Shown: positions 1-5,546 of the stretch, piece by piece
Layout of the letters: each line of letters begins with the position of its first letter
Position numbering within the stretch: the stretch's first letter is position 1
Assembly: GCA_947372405.1 (NCBI GenBank)
Contig: CANBTO010000346.1
Location: forward strand, 1 to 5,840
Direction of reading: 5' to 3'
DNA: 5,840 nucleotides
Source: Verrucomicrobiaceae bacterium
Lineage (GTDB): Bacteria > Verrucomicrobiota > Verrucomicrobiae > Verrucomicrobiales > Akkermansiaceae
The notes under the pieces: model-generated
What the model was told of the DNA's origin: nothing
The model's database searches: none
The model's input: only the letters and a program-made list of their open reading frames with translations
Made by a program: the position numbers and the translations under genes

Positions 1-197
1 ACAACCTCAACCGCAGCGATGGCTGGGAAGTCGGGAGCAGCCCGAGCCTCGTCGTCGTGGATGGAGGCATGGCCACCTCCCTCACCACCGCCACGCTCAA
101 CAAAAGCACGTATGCGTTCTTCTTCAACCAGCGCGGCCTGATGGGCGGCCTCGGCCTGCAAGGCAGCAAGATCACCCGCATCCATCCGACGCTTTAA
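1..197 (+). CDS. SYLF/Ysc84-family lipid-binding protein, C-terminal fragment
   Basis: This is the 3' end of a gene that begins upstream of the window. The reading frame has its first complete codon at base 3 and stops at TAA 195-197, leaving 64 visible residues. Three features match the C-terminal end of the SYLF (Ysc84) domain: the run VVVDGG, then YAFFFNQRGLMGG, then GLGLQGSKITRI, which resembles the family pattern of Tyr, small residues, G-L-x-x-G and a final G-x-x-I strand. SYLF proteins bind phosphoinositides in eukaryotes. In bacteria they are usually secreted or periplasmic proteins whose role is poorly defined. The signal peptide and most of the domain lie outside the window, so location and total length cannot be judged. 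The next gene starts 341 bases away, which suggests a separate transcription unit. The frame and stop are certain; the family call is based on this tail only. Confidence 0.72.
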   Translation, partial: NLNRSDGWEVGSSPSLVVVDGGMATSLTTATLNKSTYAFFFNQRGLMGGLGLQGSKITRIHPTL

Positions 198-294
198 TCC
201 AGCCTTCTCCTGAAAGCCGTTGTTTCCAAGTTATTCAAAATCAGTTAAACCCGGAATCCGAAGTTGCGGCGACAATCCGTTGTGGTCCGATTCC

Positions 295-317
295 TGGTTT
301 TGGGTTAAACCAACCCA
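295..317 (+). promoter_or_regulatory. Overlapping alternative hairpin arms
   Basis: TGGTTT (295-300) can pair with AAACCA (307-312). TGGGTT (301-306) can pair with AACCCA (312-317). The first pairing uses the second one's left arm as its loop, and they share base 312, so the two stems cannot form together. Each is only 6 base pairs, so the structure may have no role. Confidence 0.2.
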
Positions 318-345
318 CCACCGCGGTCGCTCCACTTTCTGAAAC

Positions 346-366
346 TCATTCCCGGGGAAGGAATGA
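346..366. promoter_or_regulatory. Inverted repeat TCATTCC-N7-GGAATGA
   Basis: This is a perfect 7-base inverted repeat (346-352 and 360-366) with a 7-base spacer. It has no T-run after it, so it is not a standard intrinsic terminator. The nonamer CGCGGTCGC flanks it as a direct repeat at 322-330 and 371-379, giving a symmetrical arrangement. It could be an operator or a small RNA stem; the sequence alone does not decide. Confidence 0.25.
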
Positions 367-395
367 TGGACGCGGTCGCCCTGAACTAACTTCCC

Positions 396-429
396 TTTTC
401 ATCATTTCGGATTTTTGGATTTTCATCAT
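396..429 (+). repeat. 10-base direct repeat TTTTCATCAT, 24-base period
   Basis: TTTTCATCAT occurs at 396-405 and again at 420-429, an offset of 24 bases or about 2.3 helical turns. The core TTTCATCA recurs at 3289-3296, upstream of the ppk2 gene. Repeated short motifs in leaders can be regulator binding sites, but this one is AT-rich and low in complexity, so chance recurrence is possible. Confidence 0.3.
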
Positions 430-538
430 ACAGCAAGCATTCATGCCCTAAAGGCCTATAGACGTCTTGGAGAAATCAGTGGATGGTATCCATGACAACC
501 GATAGGTAGCAGTCGATAACCGCAACATTCCATCAGCC

Positions 539-2071
539 ATGAAACCTCGAGCCCTTCGAATCAAGTTCTTAAGTCAACCATTCCGCGGCGCGCTCGCCAT
601 CCTGTGGGTGGCTTCACTCGTGCCATGCTCATTGGAATCGATGGGGCAGACCGCCTTGGGAGACGGAGGCGACGCCTCTACCACAAACTCAGGGCCCCAG
701 GAGGCGTGGAGACTTCCGAACGATCAATTGGACTCCCTCGTCGCGCCAATCGCCCTCTATCCCGACCCCTTGCTGAGCCAGACGCTGGTGGCATCCACCT
801 ACCCGCTGGAAATCATCCAACTCCAGCAATGGATGGGGAGGAACAAGAGTCTGAAGGGCCAGGCTCTGGCGGATGCCGTGAAGAAACAACCGTGGGATCC
901 GAGCATCCAGTCCCTGGTTGCGGTGCCGGATGTGATCGAGCGCATGGCCGGCAACATCCAGTGGACCACGGAACTGGGGAACGCGTTCTTGGCGCAGCCG
1001 GAGGATGTCATGACCGCGGTGCAACGCATGCGCGCGAAGGCCCAGGGAACGAATACCCTGGTGAGCAACACCCAACAAAAAGTGGAAACCCAGACCGTCG
1101 AAGGCGGCGAAAAGGTGATCGTGATCCAACAAGCCGACCCGCAGGTGGTTTACGTCCCCTCATACGATCCCGTGGTGGTCTATGGGGCACCGGCTTATCC
1201 TTATCCATCCTATGTCTATCCCGGCTATCTGCCGGGGACAGCCTTGGCCTTCGGGGCGGGAATTGCTCTGGGTGCCGCCTGGGGCGGGGGCTGGGGATAT
1301 AATTGCGGTTGGGGTAACGGCGGAGACGTACACGTGAATTACAATAACAGTTATAACAAGGTCAATAATATCAACAATGTCAACGGCGGCAAATGGGCGC
1401 ACCAGCCTGCCCATCGTGGCGGCGCTCCATATGGACGTGGTGGCATTGGTGGCGTGGGTGGTGGCACCCGGCCAGGAGGAGTCGGTGGTGTCGGCGGCGC
1501 TGGAAGACCCGGTGGCGTCGGTGGCGTCGGTGGGGCTGGAAGACCCGGCGGCGTTGGCGGTGTCGGTGGGGCTGGAGGCGTTGGTAAACCCGGCGGTGTT
1601 GGAGGTGCAGGCGGTGTGGGCAAACCCGGCGGTGTCGGCGGTGCAGGTGGAGTGGGTGGAGCAGGCAGACCTGGTGGCGCAGGAGGCGTTGGGAGCCCCG
1701 GCGGTGTTGGCGGCGCAGGTAAACCCGGCGGCGCGGGCGGCATTGGTGGCGCAAGCGGTGTCAGCAAACCCGGCGGCGCGGGCGGCATTGGTGGCGCAGG
1801 TGGCGTCAGCAAACCCGGTGGAGTCGGTGGCGTGAGCGGCGGAGGAACCCGCCCCAGCACGCAACCGAGCCGCTCGAGCAGCAGCAGCATCGGTGGCCGG
1901 AGTGTGTCATCCCCATCGAGCTCCAGCAGGAGCGCCTTCGGAGGAAGTGGATCCAGCGGCAGCTCCGCACGGGCCAGCAGCTCCAGAGGAAGCAGCAGCA
2001 TGAGAAGCTCTGGTGCCAGCAGGGGCGGCGGTGGCAGTCGCGGCGGTGGTGGAGGCAGAGGCCGTCGGTAA
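539..2071 (+). CDS. DUF3300-family exported protein with Gly-Gly-X repeat domain
   Basis: The product has 510 residues. Residues 1-36 look like a signal peptide: basic start (K2, R4, R7), hydrophobic core about 17-29, and a possible cleavage after SMG (34-36). LVPC (27-30) is not an acceptable lipobox because Pro precedes Cys. Residues 62-215 carry the DUF3300 hallmarks: LDSLVAPIALYPDPLLSQ (64-81), ASTYPLEI (85-92), QQWM (96-99), WDPSIQSLVAVPDV (119-132), and a closing VVYVPSYDPVVVYG (203-216). A Tyr/Pro-rich stretch (219-232), a Gly/Ala/Trp-rich hydrophobic stretch (234-258) and an Asn-rich linker (268-282) follow. Next come a GGX triplet domain (301-435) and a Ser/Arg/Gly tail (440-510). 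DUF3300 has no established function; envelope or surface location is inferred from the signal peptide. The ATG at 539 is the only sensible start, since an in-frame TAG at 503 lies upstream. It has no Shine-Dalgarno motif. The DUF2950 gene follows 52 bases later, probably in the same transcript. Confidence 0.9.
   Translation: MKPRALRIKFLSQPFRGALAILWVASLVPCSLESMGQTALGDGGDASTTNSGPQEAWRLPNDQLDSLVAPIALYPDPLLSQTLVASTYPLEIIQLQQWMGRNKSLKGQALADAVKKQPWDPSIQSLVAVPDVIERMAGNIQWTTELGNAFLAQPEDVMTAVQRMRAKAQGTNTLVSNTQQKVETQTVEGGEKVIVIQQADPQVVYVPSYDPVVVYGAPAYPYPSYVYPGYLPGTALAFGAGIALGAAWGGGWGYNCGWGNGGDVHVNYNNSYNKVNNINNVNGGKWAHQPAHRGGAPYGRGGIGGVGGGTRPGGVGGVGGAGRPGGVGGVGGAGRPGGVGGVGGAGGVGKPGGVGGAGGVGKPGGVGGAGGVGGAGRPGGAGGVGSPGGVGGAGKPGGAGGIGGASGVSKPGGAGGIGGAGGVSKPGGVGGVSGGGTRPSTQPSRSSSSSIGGRSVSSPSSSSRSAFGGSGSSGSSARASSSRGSSSMRSSGASRGGGGSRGGGGGRGRR
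1439..1843 (+). repeat. In-frame Gly-Gly-X triplet repeat array (45 triplets)
   Basis: These bases encode residues 301-435 of the DUF3300 protein in one unbroken three-residue register. I count 45 triplets, 40 of which start with Gly. Most are GGV, GGA or GGI. GRP, GKP, GSP, SKP or TRP triplets punctuate the array every 9, 12 or 15 residues. The DNA copies differ mostly at third codon positions, but the 45-base units at 1727-1771 and 1772-1816 are identical at 42 of 45 positions, which points to a recent tandem duplication. The 36-base units at 1475-1510 and 1511-1546 match at 31 of 36. All unit lengths in the punctuated array are multiples of 9 bases, so gain or loss of a unit keeps the frame. 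Confidence 0.9.
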
Positions 2072-2123
2072 CGGCCCACACGCGAATGATCAGGAGCAAT
2101 CTAACCAAAACCAAACCATCATC

Positions 2124-3083
2124 ATGAAACCTTCCAAATATTCATTGCCTGTGATCCTTGTTTCCGGGCTTCTCTGCATCACCTCTCAGGCCGCCCCCAA
2201 GGCTGCCAAGGCGGCGCAGCCGGCACAGAAACAATTTGATACGGCGCAGCAGGCTGCCGACAGCCTGGTGCAGGCGGCGGCGGCCTTCGAGGTGCCCGCA
2301 TTGAAGGAAATCCTGGGACCGGAGAGCGAGGACATCGTTGCATCCGAAGATCCCGTCATGGACAAGCAGCGGGCTGCCGACTTTGCCGCCAAGGCCAAGG
2401 AAAAGCAGGCGATTGAAATCGATCCCAAGAAACCGGGTCAAGCCATCCTCACCGTCGGTGAAGACGCGTTTCCCCTGCCGATTCCCATCGTGAAAAAGGA
2501 CGGCAAATGGTCCTTCGACACCAAGGCGGGCCGCCAGGAGATCCTGAACCGCCGCATCGGTGCCAACGAACTGGATGCCATCACGATCTGCCGCGGTTAT
2601 GTCGAAGCCCAGCATGAGTATGCCGCCGATAAACACGACGGAGCCGCCGTCAACCAGTATGCCCAGCGCATCGTCAGCACGCCGGGCAAGCAGGACGGCC
2701 TTGCGTGGAAGAACGCGGAAGGCAAATGGGAAGGCCCTGTGGGTGAGGAAATCGCAAAGGCAATCGAGCAGGGCTATACCCAAAAGGACAAGCCGCAACC
2801 CTATCACGGTTATTATTTCAAAGTGCTCAAGGGACAGGGCCCGGCCGCGCCGCTCGGAAAGCTCGATTTTGTCATCAACGGAGCCATGATCGGCGGCTTC
2901 GCGCTTGCGGCCGCACCCGCCGACTATCGGGTCTCCGGTGTGAAAACCTTCATCGTCAGCCACACCGGAATCGTTTATGAAAAGGATCTCGGCACGGGCA
3001 CTCTTGAGGCTTTCCAAAAGATGGAACTCTTCAACCCCGACAGCACCTGGCATCCCACGGAGGATGGATGGCGTGAAGAGTAG
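2124..3083 (+). CDS. DUF2950-family exported protein
   Basis: The product has 319 residues. I chose the ATG at 2124 because it opens directly into a signal peptide: K2 and K5, hydrophobic core about 8-19, and cleavage after SQA (21-23). The same frame is open back to an ATG at 2013, but that would overlap the DUF3300 gene and bury the signal peptide. An Ala/Lys/Gln linker (24-38) follows. The DUF2950 hallmarks are FDTAQQAADSLVQA (38-51), a DGKWSFDTKAGRQEILNRRIG segment (126-146), YVEAQHEYA (159-167), YHGYYFKVLKGQGPAAP (227-243), INGAMIGGFAL (251-261), and GVKTFIVSHTGIVYEKDLG (272-290). The family is uncharacterised; a periplasmic or outer-surface place is inferred from the signal peptide. An AGGAG at 2092-2096 is 27 bases from the ATG, too far to act as a ribosome site. 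The short gap to DUF3300 and the shared export route suggest a joint role. Hairpins begin 12 bases after the stop. Confidence 0.9.
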   Translation: MKPSKYSLPVILVSGLLCITSQAAPKAAKAAQPAQKQFDTAQQAADSLVQAAAAFEVPALKEILGPESEDIVASEDPVMDKQRAADFAAKAKEKQAIEIDPKKPGQAILTVGEDAFPLPIPIVKKDGKWSFDTKAGRQEILNRRIGANELDAITICRGYVEAQHEYAADKHDGAAVNQYAQRIVSTPGKQDGLAWKNAEGKWEGPVGEEIAKAIEQGYTQKDKPQPYHGYYFKVLKGQGPAAPLGKLDFVINGAMIGGFALAAAPADYRVSGVKTFIVSHTGIVYEKDLGTGTLEAFQKMELFNPDSTWHPTEDGWREE

Positions 3084-3095
3084 AAACAGCTATCT

Positions 3096-3122
3096 CCGGA
3101 GCGGAACTCCAACCCGCTCCGG
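3096..3122 (+). terminator. 9-bp hairpin after the DUF2950 gene, possible terminator
   Basis: CCGGAGCGG (3096-3104) and CCGCTCCGG (3114-3122) form a perfect GC-rich 9-base-pair stem with a 9-base loop. It starts 12 bases after the DUF2950 stop, where a terminator or mRNA-stabilising stem would sit. There is no T-run behind it, so classical intrinsic termination is uncertain. Confidence 0.5.
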
Positions 3123-3123
3123 C

Positions 3124-3148
3124 CGTATTGCCAACAACTGGTGATACG
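3124..3148 (+). other. Second hairpin directly following the first
   Basis: CGTATTGCCA (3124-3133) pairs with TGGTGATACG (3139-3148) around the loop ACAAC, giving a 10-base-pair stem with two central G-U wobbles. The wobbles form only in RNA from the + strand; in the opposite transcript they become A-C mismatches. This favours a role in the 3' end of the DUF2950 mRNA. One base separates it from the preceding hairpin. Confidence 0.35.
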
Positions 3149-3316
3149 CGGAGACCCGGACGTGGCGGGCACGCCGGCATTTCGGAAAAGATTCCTTTCA
3201 AACCAGTGCAAATGGAGGAAAACAAGACCAAGGTCCGATAGTTGGCGAATGGGCGGCGCGATCGTTGTCACCTGATTCACGTTTCAGATTTCATCACTGT
3301 GCTCCCAGGTAGTTTT

Positions 3317-3325
3317 TGCTAGATT
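3317..3325 (+). promoter_or_regulatory. Possible extended -10 promoter for ppk2
   Basis: TGC TAGATT (3317-3325) resembles an extended -10 element: a TGn triplet followed by a hexamer matching TATAAT at the key first, second and last positions. It ends 22 bases before the ppk2 ATG, which would give a short leader of roughly 15 bases. No good -35 is seen at normal spacing. The rest of 3149-3316 contains no gene or element I can support. Confidence 0.3.
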
Positions 3326-3347
3326 TTGAACCCAGACACCAAATCCC

Positions 3348-4259
3348 ATGATCAACCCCAAACTTCTCAAACAATTCGTCGTCGAACCCGGCAGCGAGGT
3401 GAATCTCAAGGAATACGTCACCGACTGGACGGAAACCGACAACGCGAAGGAACTCGGAAAGGACGTGATCAAGGAGCGTGCCGCCGAAATCCTCGAGGAA
3501 AACCGCAAGCTTCTGGATTCCGCGCAGGACCTTCTATACGCGAGTGACACTCGTTCGGTCCTTCTCATCTTCCAGGCCATGGACGCCGCCGGCAAGGACG
3601 GCACCATCCGCCACGTCATGTCCGGCGTGAATCCTCAGGGCTGCCAGGTTTACAGTTTCAAGAAACCCTCCGCCGAGGAACTCGATCACAACTTCCTCTG
3701 GCGTTACATGAAGTCCCTGCCCGAACGCGGACGCATCGGGATCTTCAACCGCTCGTATTACGAGGACGTGCTCGTCGTCAAAGTCCACCCCGAATGGCTG
3801 GGGCCCGGCGCTCCCGAAAAGCCGGACAAGCGTTTCTGGGAGAAACGCTACGAGGACATCAACAACTTCGAGAAACACCTGACCCGCAACGGCACGCTGA
3901 TTCTCAAATTCTTCCTTCATGTTTCGAAAGGCGAACAAAAGCGGCGTTTCCTCGAACGCCTCACCAATCCCGACAAGCATTGGAAGTTTTCCGAGGCGGA
4001 CATGGCGGAGCGCGAACACTGGAAGGACTATCAGAAAGCCTTCGAGGACGCCATCAGCGCCACCAGCACCAAGCGCGCGCCCTGGCATGTCATCCCCGCC
4101 GACCGCAAATATGTGGCCCGCGCTCTGGTCGCGGACATCGTGACGATGGCTATCCAGGGCATGGACCTCAAGTATCCCGAAGTCACTCCCGACAAGATGG
4201 CCAAGCTCGTCGCGGCAAGGGAAAAACTGGAGAAGAACAAGAACGACGAAGGGGATTGA
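3348..4259 (+). CDS. ppk2: PPK2-family polyphosphate:nucleotide phosphotransferase
   Basis: The product has 303 residues, the usual size for a single-domain PPK2. It is a soluble cytoplasmic enzyme that transfers phosphate between inorganic polyphosphate and nucleotides. The nucleotide-binding P-loop is QAMDAAGKDG (76-85), with K83 the expected key lysine, followed by TIRHVMSGVNPQG (86-98). The Walker B region is GIFNRSYYEDVLVVKVHPEW (131-150). The lid segment runs about 195-218 and includes GEQKRRFLERL and DKHWKFSEAD. APWHVIPADRKYVAR (244-258) is also typical. The wording of these motifs, particularly SGVNPQG and GIFNRSYYEDVLVVKVHP, resembles the subgroup annotated as polyphosphate:nucleotide phosphotransferase. 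Some members of that subgroup phosphorylate AMP as well as ADP, but I cannot fix the preferred nucleotide from sequence. No catalytic residue appears missing. The ATG at 3348 has no Shine-Dalgarno motif; the leader ACACCAAATCCC is A/C-rich. A membrane protein follows after 51 bases. Confidence 0.94.
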   Translation: MINPKLLKQFVVEPGSEVNLKEYVTDWTETDNAKELGKDVIKERAAEILEENRKLLDSAQDLLYASDTRSVLLIFQAMDAAGKDGTIRHVMSGVNPQGCQVYSFKKPSAEELDHNFLWRYMKSLPERGRIGIFNRSYYEDVLVVKVHPEWLGPGAPEKPDKRFWEKRYEDINNFEKHLTRNGTLILKFFLHVSKGEQKRRFLERLTNPDKHWKFSEADMAEREHWKDYQKAFEDAISATSTKRAPWHVIPADRKYVARALVADIVTMAIQGMDLKYPEVTPDKMAKLVAAREKLEKNKNDEGD

Positions 4260-4310
4260 ACCGGCAGTAGCAGCGGTCGGCGACTGTCGGTGATCAGCAG
4301 AGTTCCAGCC

Positions 4311-5528
4311 ATGGACGTCATCCAGCCTCACCTGCCCGACGAGCTTGCCAGCGACGCGCTGCCGGAGGCCCGGAACTTCTCACTGGTCCTCGGCGGGCCG
4401 CTCTATCAGCTTTTCCGCAGGGCGCATCTCGATGACGACGTCACCAGTCATGTGAAACAGCGCGTGCTCGTCATCTGCGGCATCCTCTGGCTGCCGCTGT
4501 TCCTGCTTTGCGCAGTCAAGGGCACCTTGCTCGGCGGCATCGCCGTGCCCTTCCTGCACGACGTGGAAACCCACGCGCGTTTCCTGCTCGCCGTGCCGCT
4601 GATGATATTCGCCGAACTGCTCGTCCACCAGCGGATGCGGGGCATCGTGATGCAGTTCACGGAACGCCATCTCGTGCCCGAGACGTCGATGGAGCGATTC
4701 CGCCGGGCCATCACCAGCTCCATGGCTTGGCGCAACTCAGTCCCGGCGGAGCTGGCGATCCTGGGGATCGTTTTTCCACTCGGTTATTATATCCGTACCA
4801 GGATCCTGGCGCTGGAGGCATCCACCTGGTACGCGACGGCCAGCAGCGATGGGGCGACCCTCACCCTTCCGGGAATCTGGTTTTCATGGGTGAGCAATCC
4901 CATCCTGCAGTTTCTGATGCTGCGCTGGATCTATCGGCTTGTGATCTGGGCGCGTTTCCTCTGGCGGGTGTCCCGTATCGAACTCGACTTGCTCCCGACT
5001 CATCCCGACCGGAACGGCGGCCTTGGGTTCCTGGCTGGCAGTGCCTACGCTTTCGCTCCGTTGCTGACCTCCTTCAGTTCGATGTGCGCCGGCCTCGTCG
5101 CAAGCCGGATTTTCTATCAGGGTGCGTCGCTCACGGATTTCAAAATCGAAATCCTATCCCTCATCGCGTTCGGCATGCTTCTCGTGCTCGGGCCTCTGAC
5201 GGTGTTCGCCCCGCAGATCCTGTTGGCGAAACGCCGCGGCAAAAGGGAATACGGCGCGTTCGCCGCGGACTACGCCCGGGACTTCGACCGCCGCTGGCTG
5301 CGCGGCGGCGACCACGACGAAACTCCGCTCTTGGGAACAGGTGACATCCAGTCACTCGCGGACTTGGACAACGCCTACTCCGTCATCAAGGACATGAGGG
5401 CGGTGCCATTCAGCCGCGACCTTTTCATTCAGTTGGTCTGGGCGACCCTCATACCCTTCGTGCCGCTGGTCTTCACGATGATCCCGCTTGATGTGCTGCT
5501 CGAACGCATGATCAAATCCGTGTTCTAA
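4311..5528 (+). CDS. Multispanning membrane protein with HPDRNGGLGF motif, function unknown
   Basis: The product has 405 residues from ATG 4311. A GTG at 4290 in the same frame would add seven residues (MISRVPA) but is less likely. I do not recognise a named family. Hydrophobic segments that could span the membrane lie at about 51-70, 91-107, 145-161, 186-216 (long, perhaps two), 242-266, 283-305 and 371-397. A cytoplasmic-looking N-terminus (1-50) precedes them. The most distinctive motif is LLPTHPDRNGGLGFLAGSAY (227-246), which looks like a conserved functional loop. A hydrophilic, charged segment (306-370) containing YGAFAADYARDFDRRWL (314-330) lies before the last hydrophobic segment. I recall similar HPDxxGGLGF proteins in other bacteria annotated only as hypothetical. 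It sits between ppk2 and a lipoprotein gene with gaps of 51 and 18 bases, so it is probably co-transcribed with both. Transport or sensing roles are possible but unsupported. Confidence 0.85.
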   Translation: MDVIQPHLPDELASDALPEARNFSLVLGGPLYQLFRRAHLDDDVTSHVKQRVLVICGILWLPLFLLCAVKGTLLGGIAVPFLHDVETHARFLLAVPLMIFAELLVHQRMRGIVMQFTERHLVPETSMERFRRAITSSMAWRNSVPAELAILGIVFPLGYYIRTRILALEASTWYATASSDGATLTLPGIWFSWVSNPILQFLMLRWIYRLVIWARFLWRVSRIELDLLPTHPDRNGGLGFLAGSAYAFAPLLTSFSSMCAGLVASRIFYQGASLTDFKIEILSLIAFGMLLVLGPLTVFAPQILLAKRRGKREYGAFAADYARDFDRRWLRGGDHDETPLLGTGDIQSLADLDNAYSVIKDMRAVPFSRDLFIQLVWATLIPFVPLVFTMIPLDVLLERMIKSVF

Positions 5529-5546
5529 CCTATCGAACCAAAACCC

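Larger units (their letters stand above)
198..538. other. Gene-free leader upstream of the DUF3300 gene
   Basis: No convincing coding sequence is seen on either strand in these 341 bases. The stretch is less GC-rich than the flanking genes and contains several small symmetrical or repeated elements, listed separately. There is no clear intrinsic terminator after the SYLF stop. A possible -10 hexamer TATAGA lies at 457-462, but no good -35 sits 16-18 bases upstream, so I do not call it as a promoter. An 8-base palindrome AGACGTCT overlaps it at 460-467. An in-frame TAG at 503-505 rules out extending the DUF3300 gene further upstream. The region probably holds the promoter and 5' untranslated leader of the DUF3300-DUF2950 unit. 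Confidence 0.6.

Noticed and set aside
1439..1843. CRISPR-like or minisatellite array
   Set aside because: The repeats are in frame, of variable unit length and without unique spacers. They belong to a protein repeat domain.
1160..1864. Minus-strand open frame rich in Ala and Thr
   Set aside because: It is another frame of the same repeat array. Its periodic composition is explained by the repeat, not by a gene.
1351..2079. Long minus-strand open frame of 242 codons, extremely rich in Pro and Leu, opposite the DUF3300 repeat region
   Set aside because: It is the reverse reading of Gly codons (GGN gives NCC, Pro) in a stop-poor repetitive region. It has no start context, no signal and no recognisable domain.
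2013..2123. N-terminal extension of the DUF2950 gene to ATG 2013
   Set aside because: It would overlap the DUF3300 gene by 59 bases and place 37 extra residues before an evident signal peptide.
2142..3053. Minus-strand open frame of 303 codons opposite DUF2950
   Set aside because: The plus strand encodes a clear DUF2950 protein with a signal peptide. The opposite frame stays open because of the high GC content and shows no family motifs.
3212..3241. Nine-codon open frame MEENKTKVR in the gap before ppk2, a possible leader peptide
   Set aside because: It has no ribosome site, no run of regulatory codons and no attenuator-like stems after it.
3534..4331. Minus-strand open frame of 265 codons opposite ppk2
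   Set aside because: The plus strand carries all PPK2 motifs. The reverse product has no recognisable features.
4508..5344. Plus-strand open frame of 278 codons overlapping the membrane protein gene
   Set aside because: It is Arg/Pro/Gly-rich, as expected for an off-frame reading of GC-rich DNA, and it overlaps a coherent membrane protein over its whole length.
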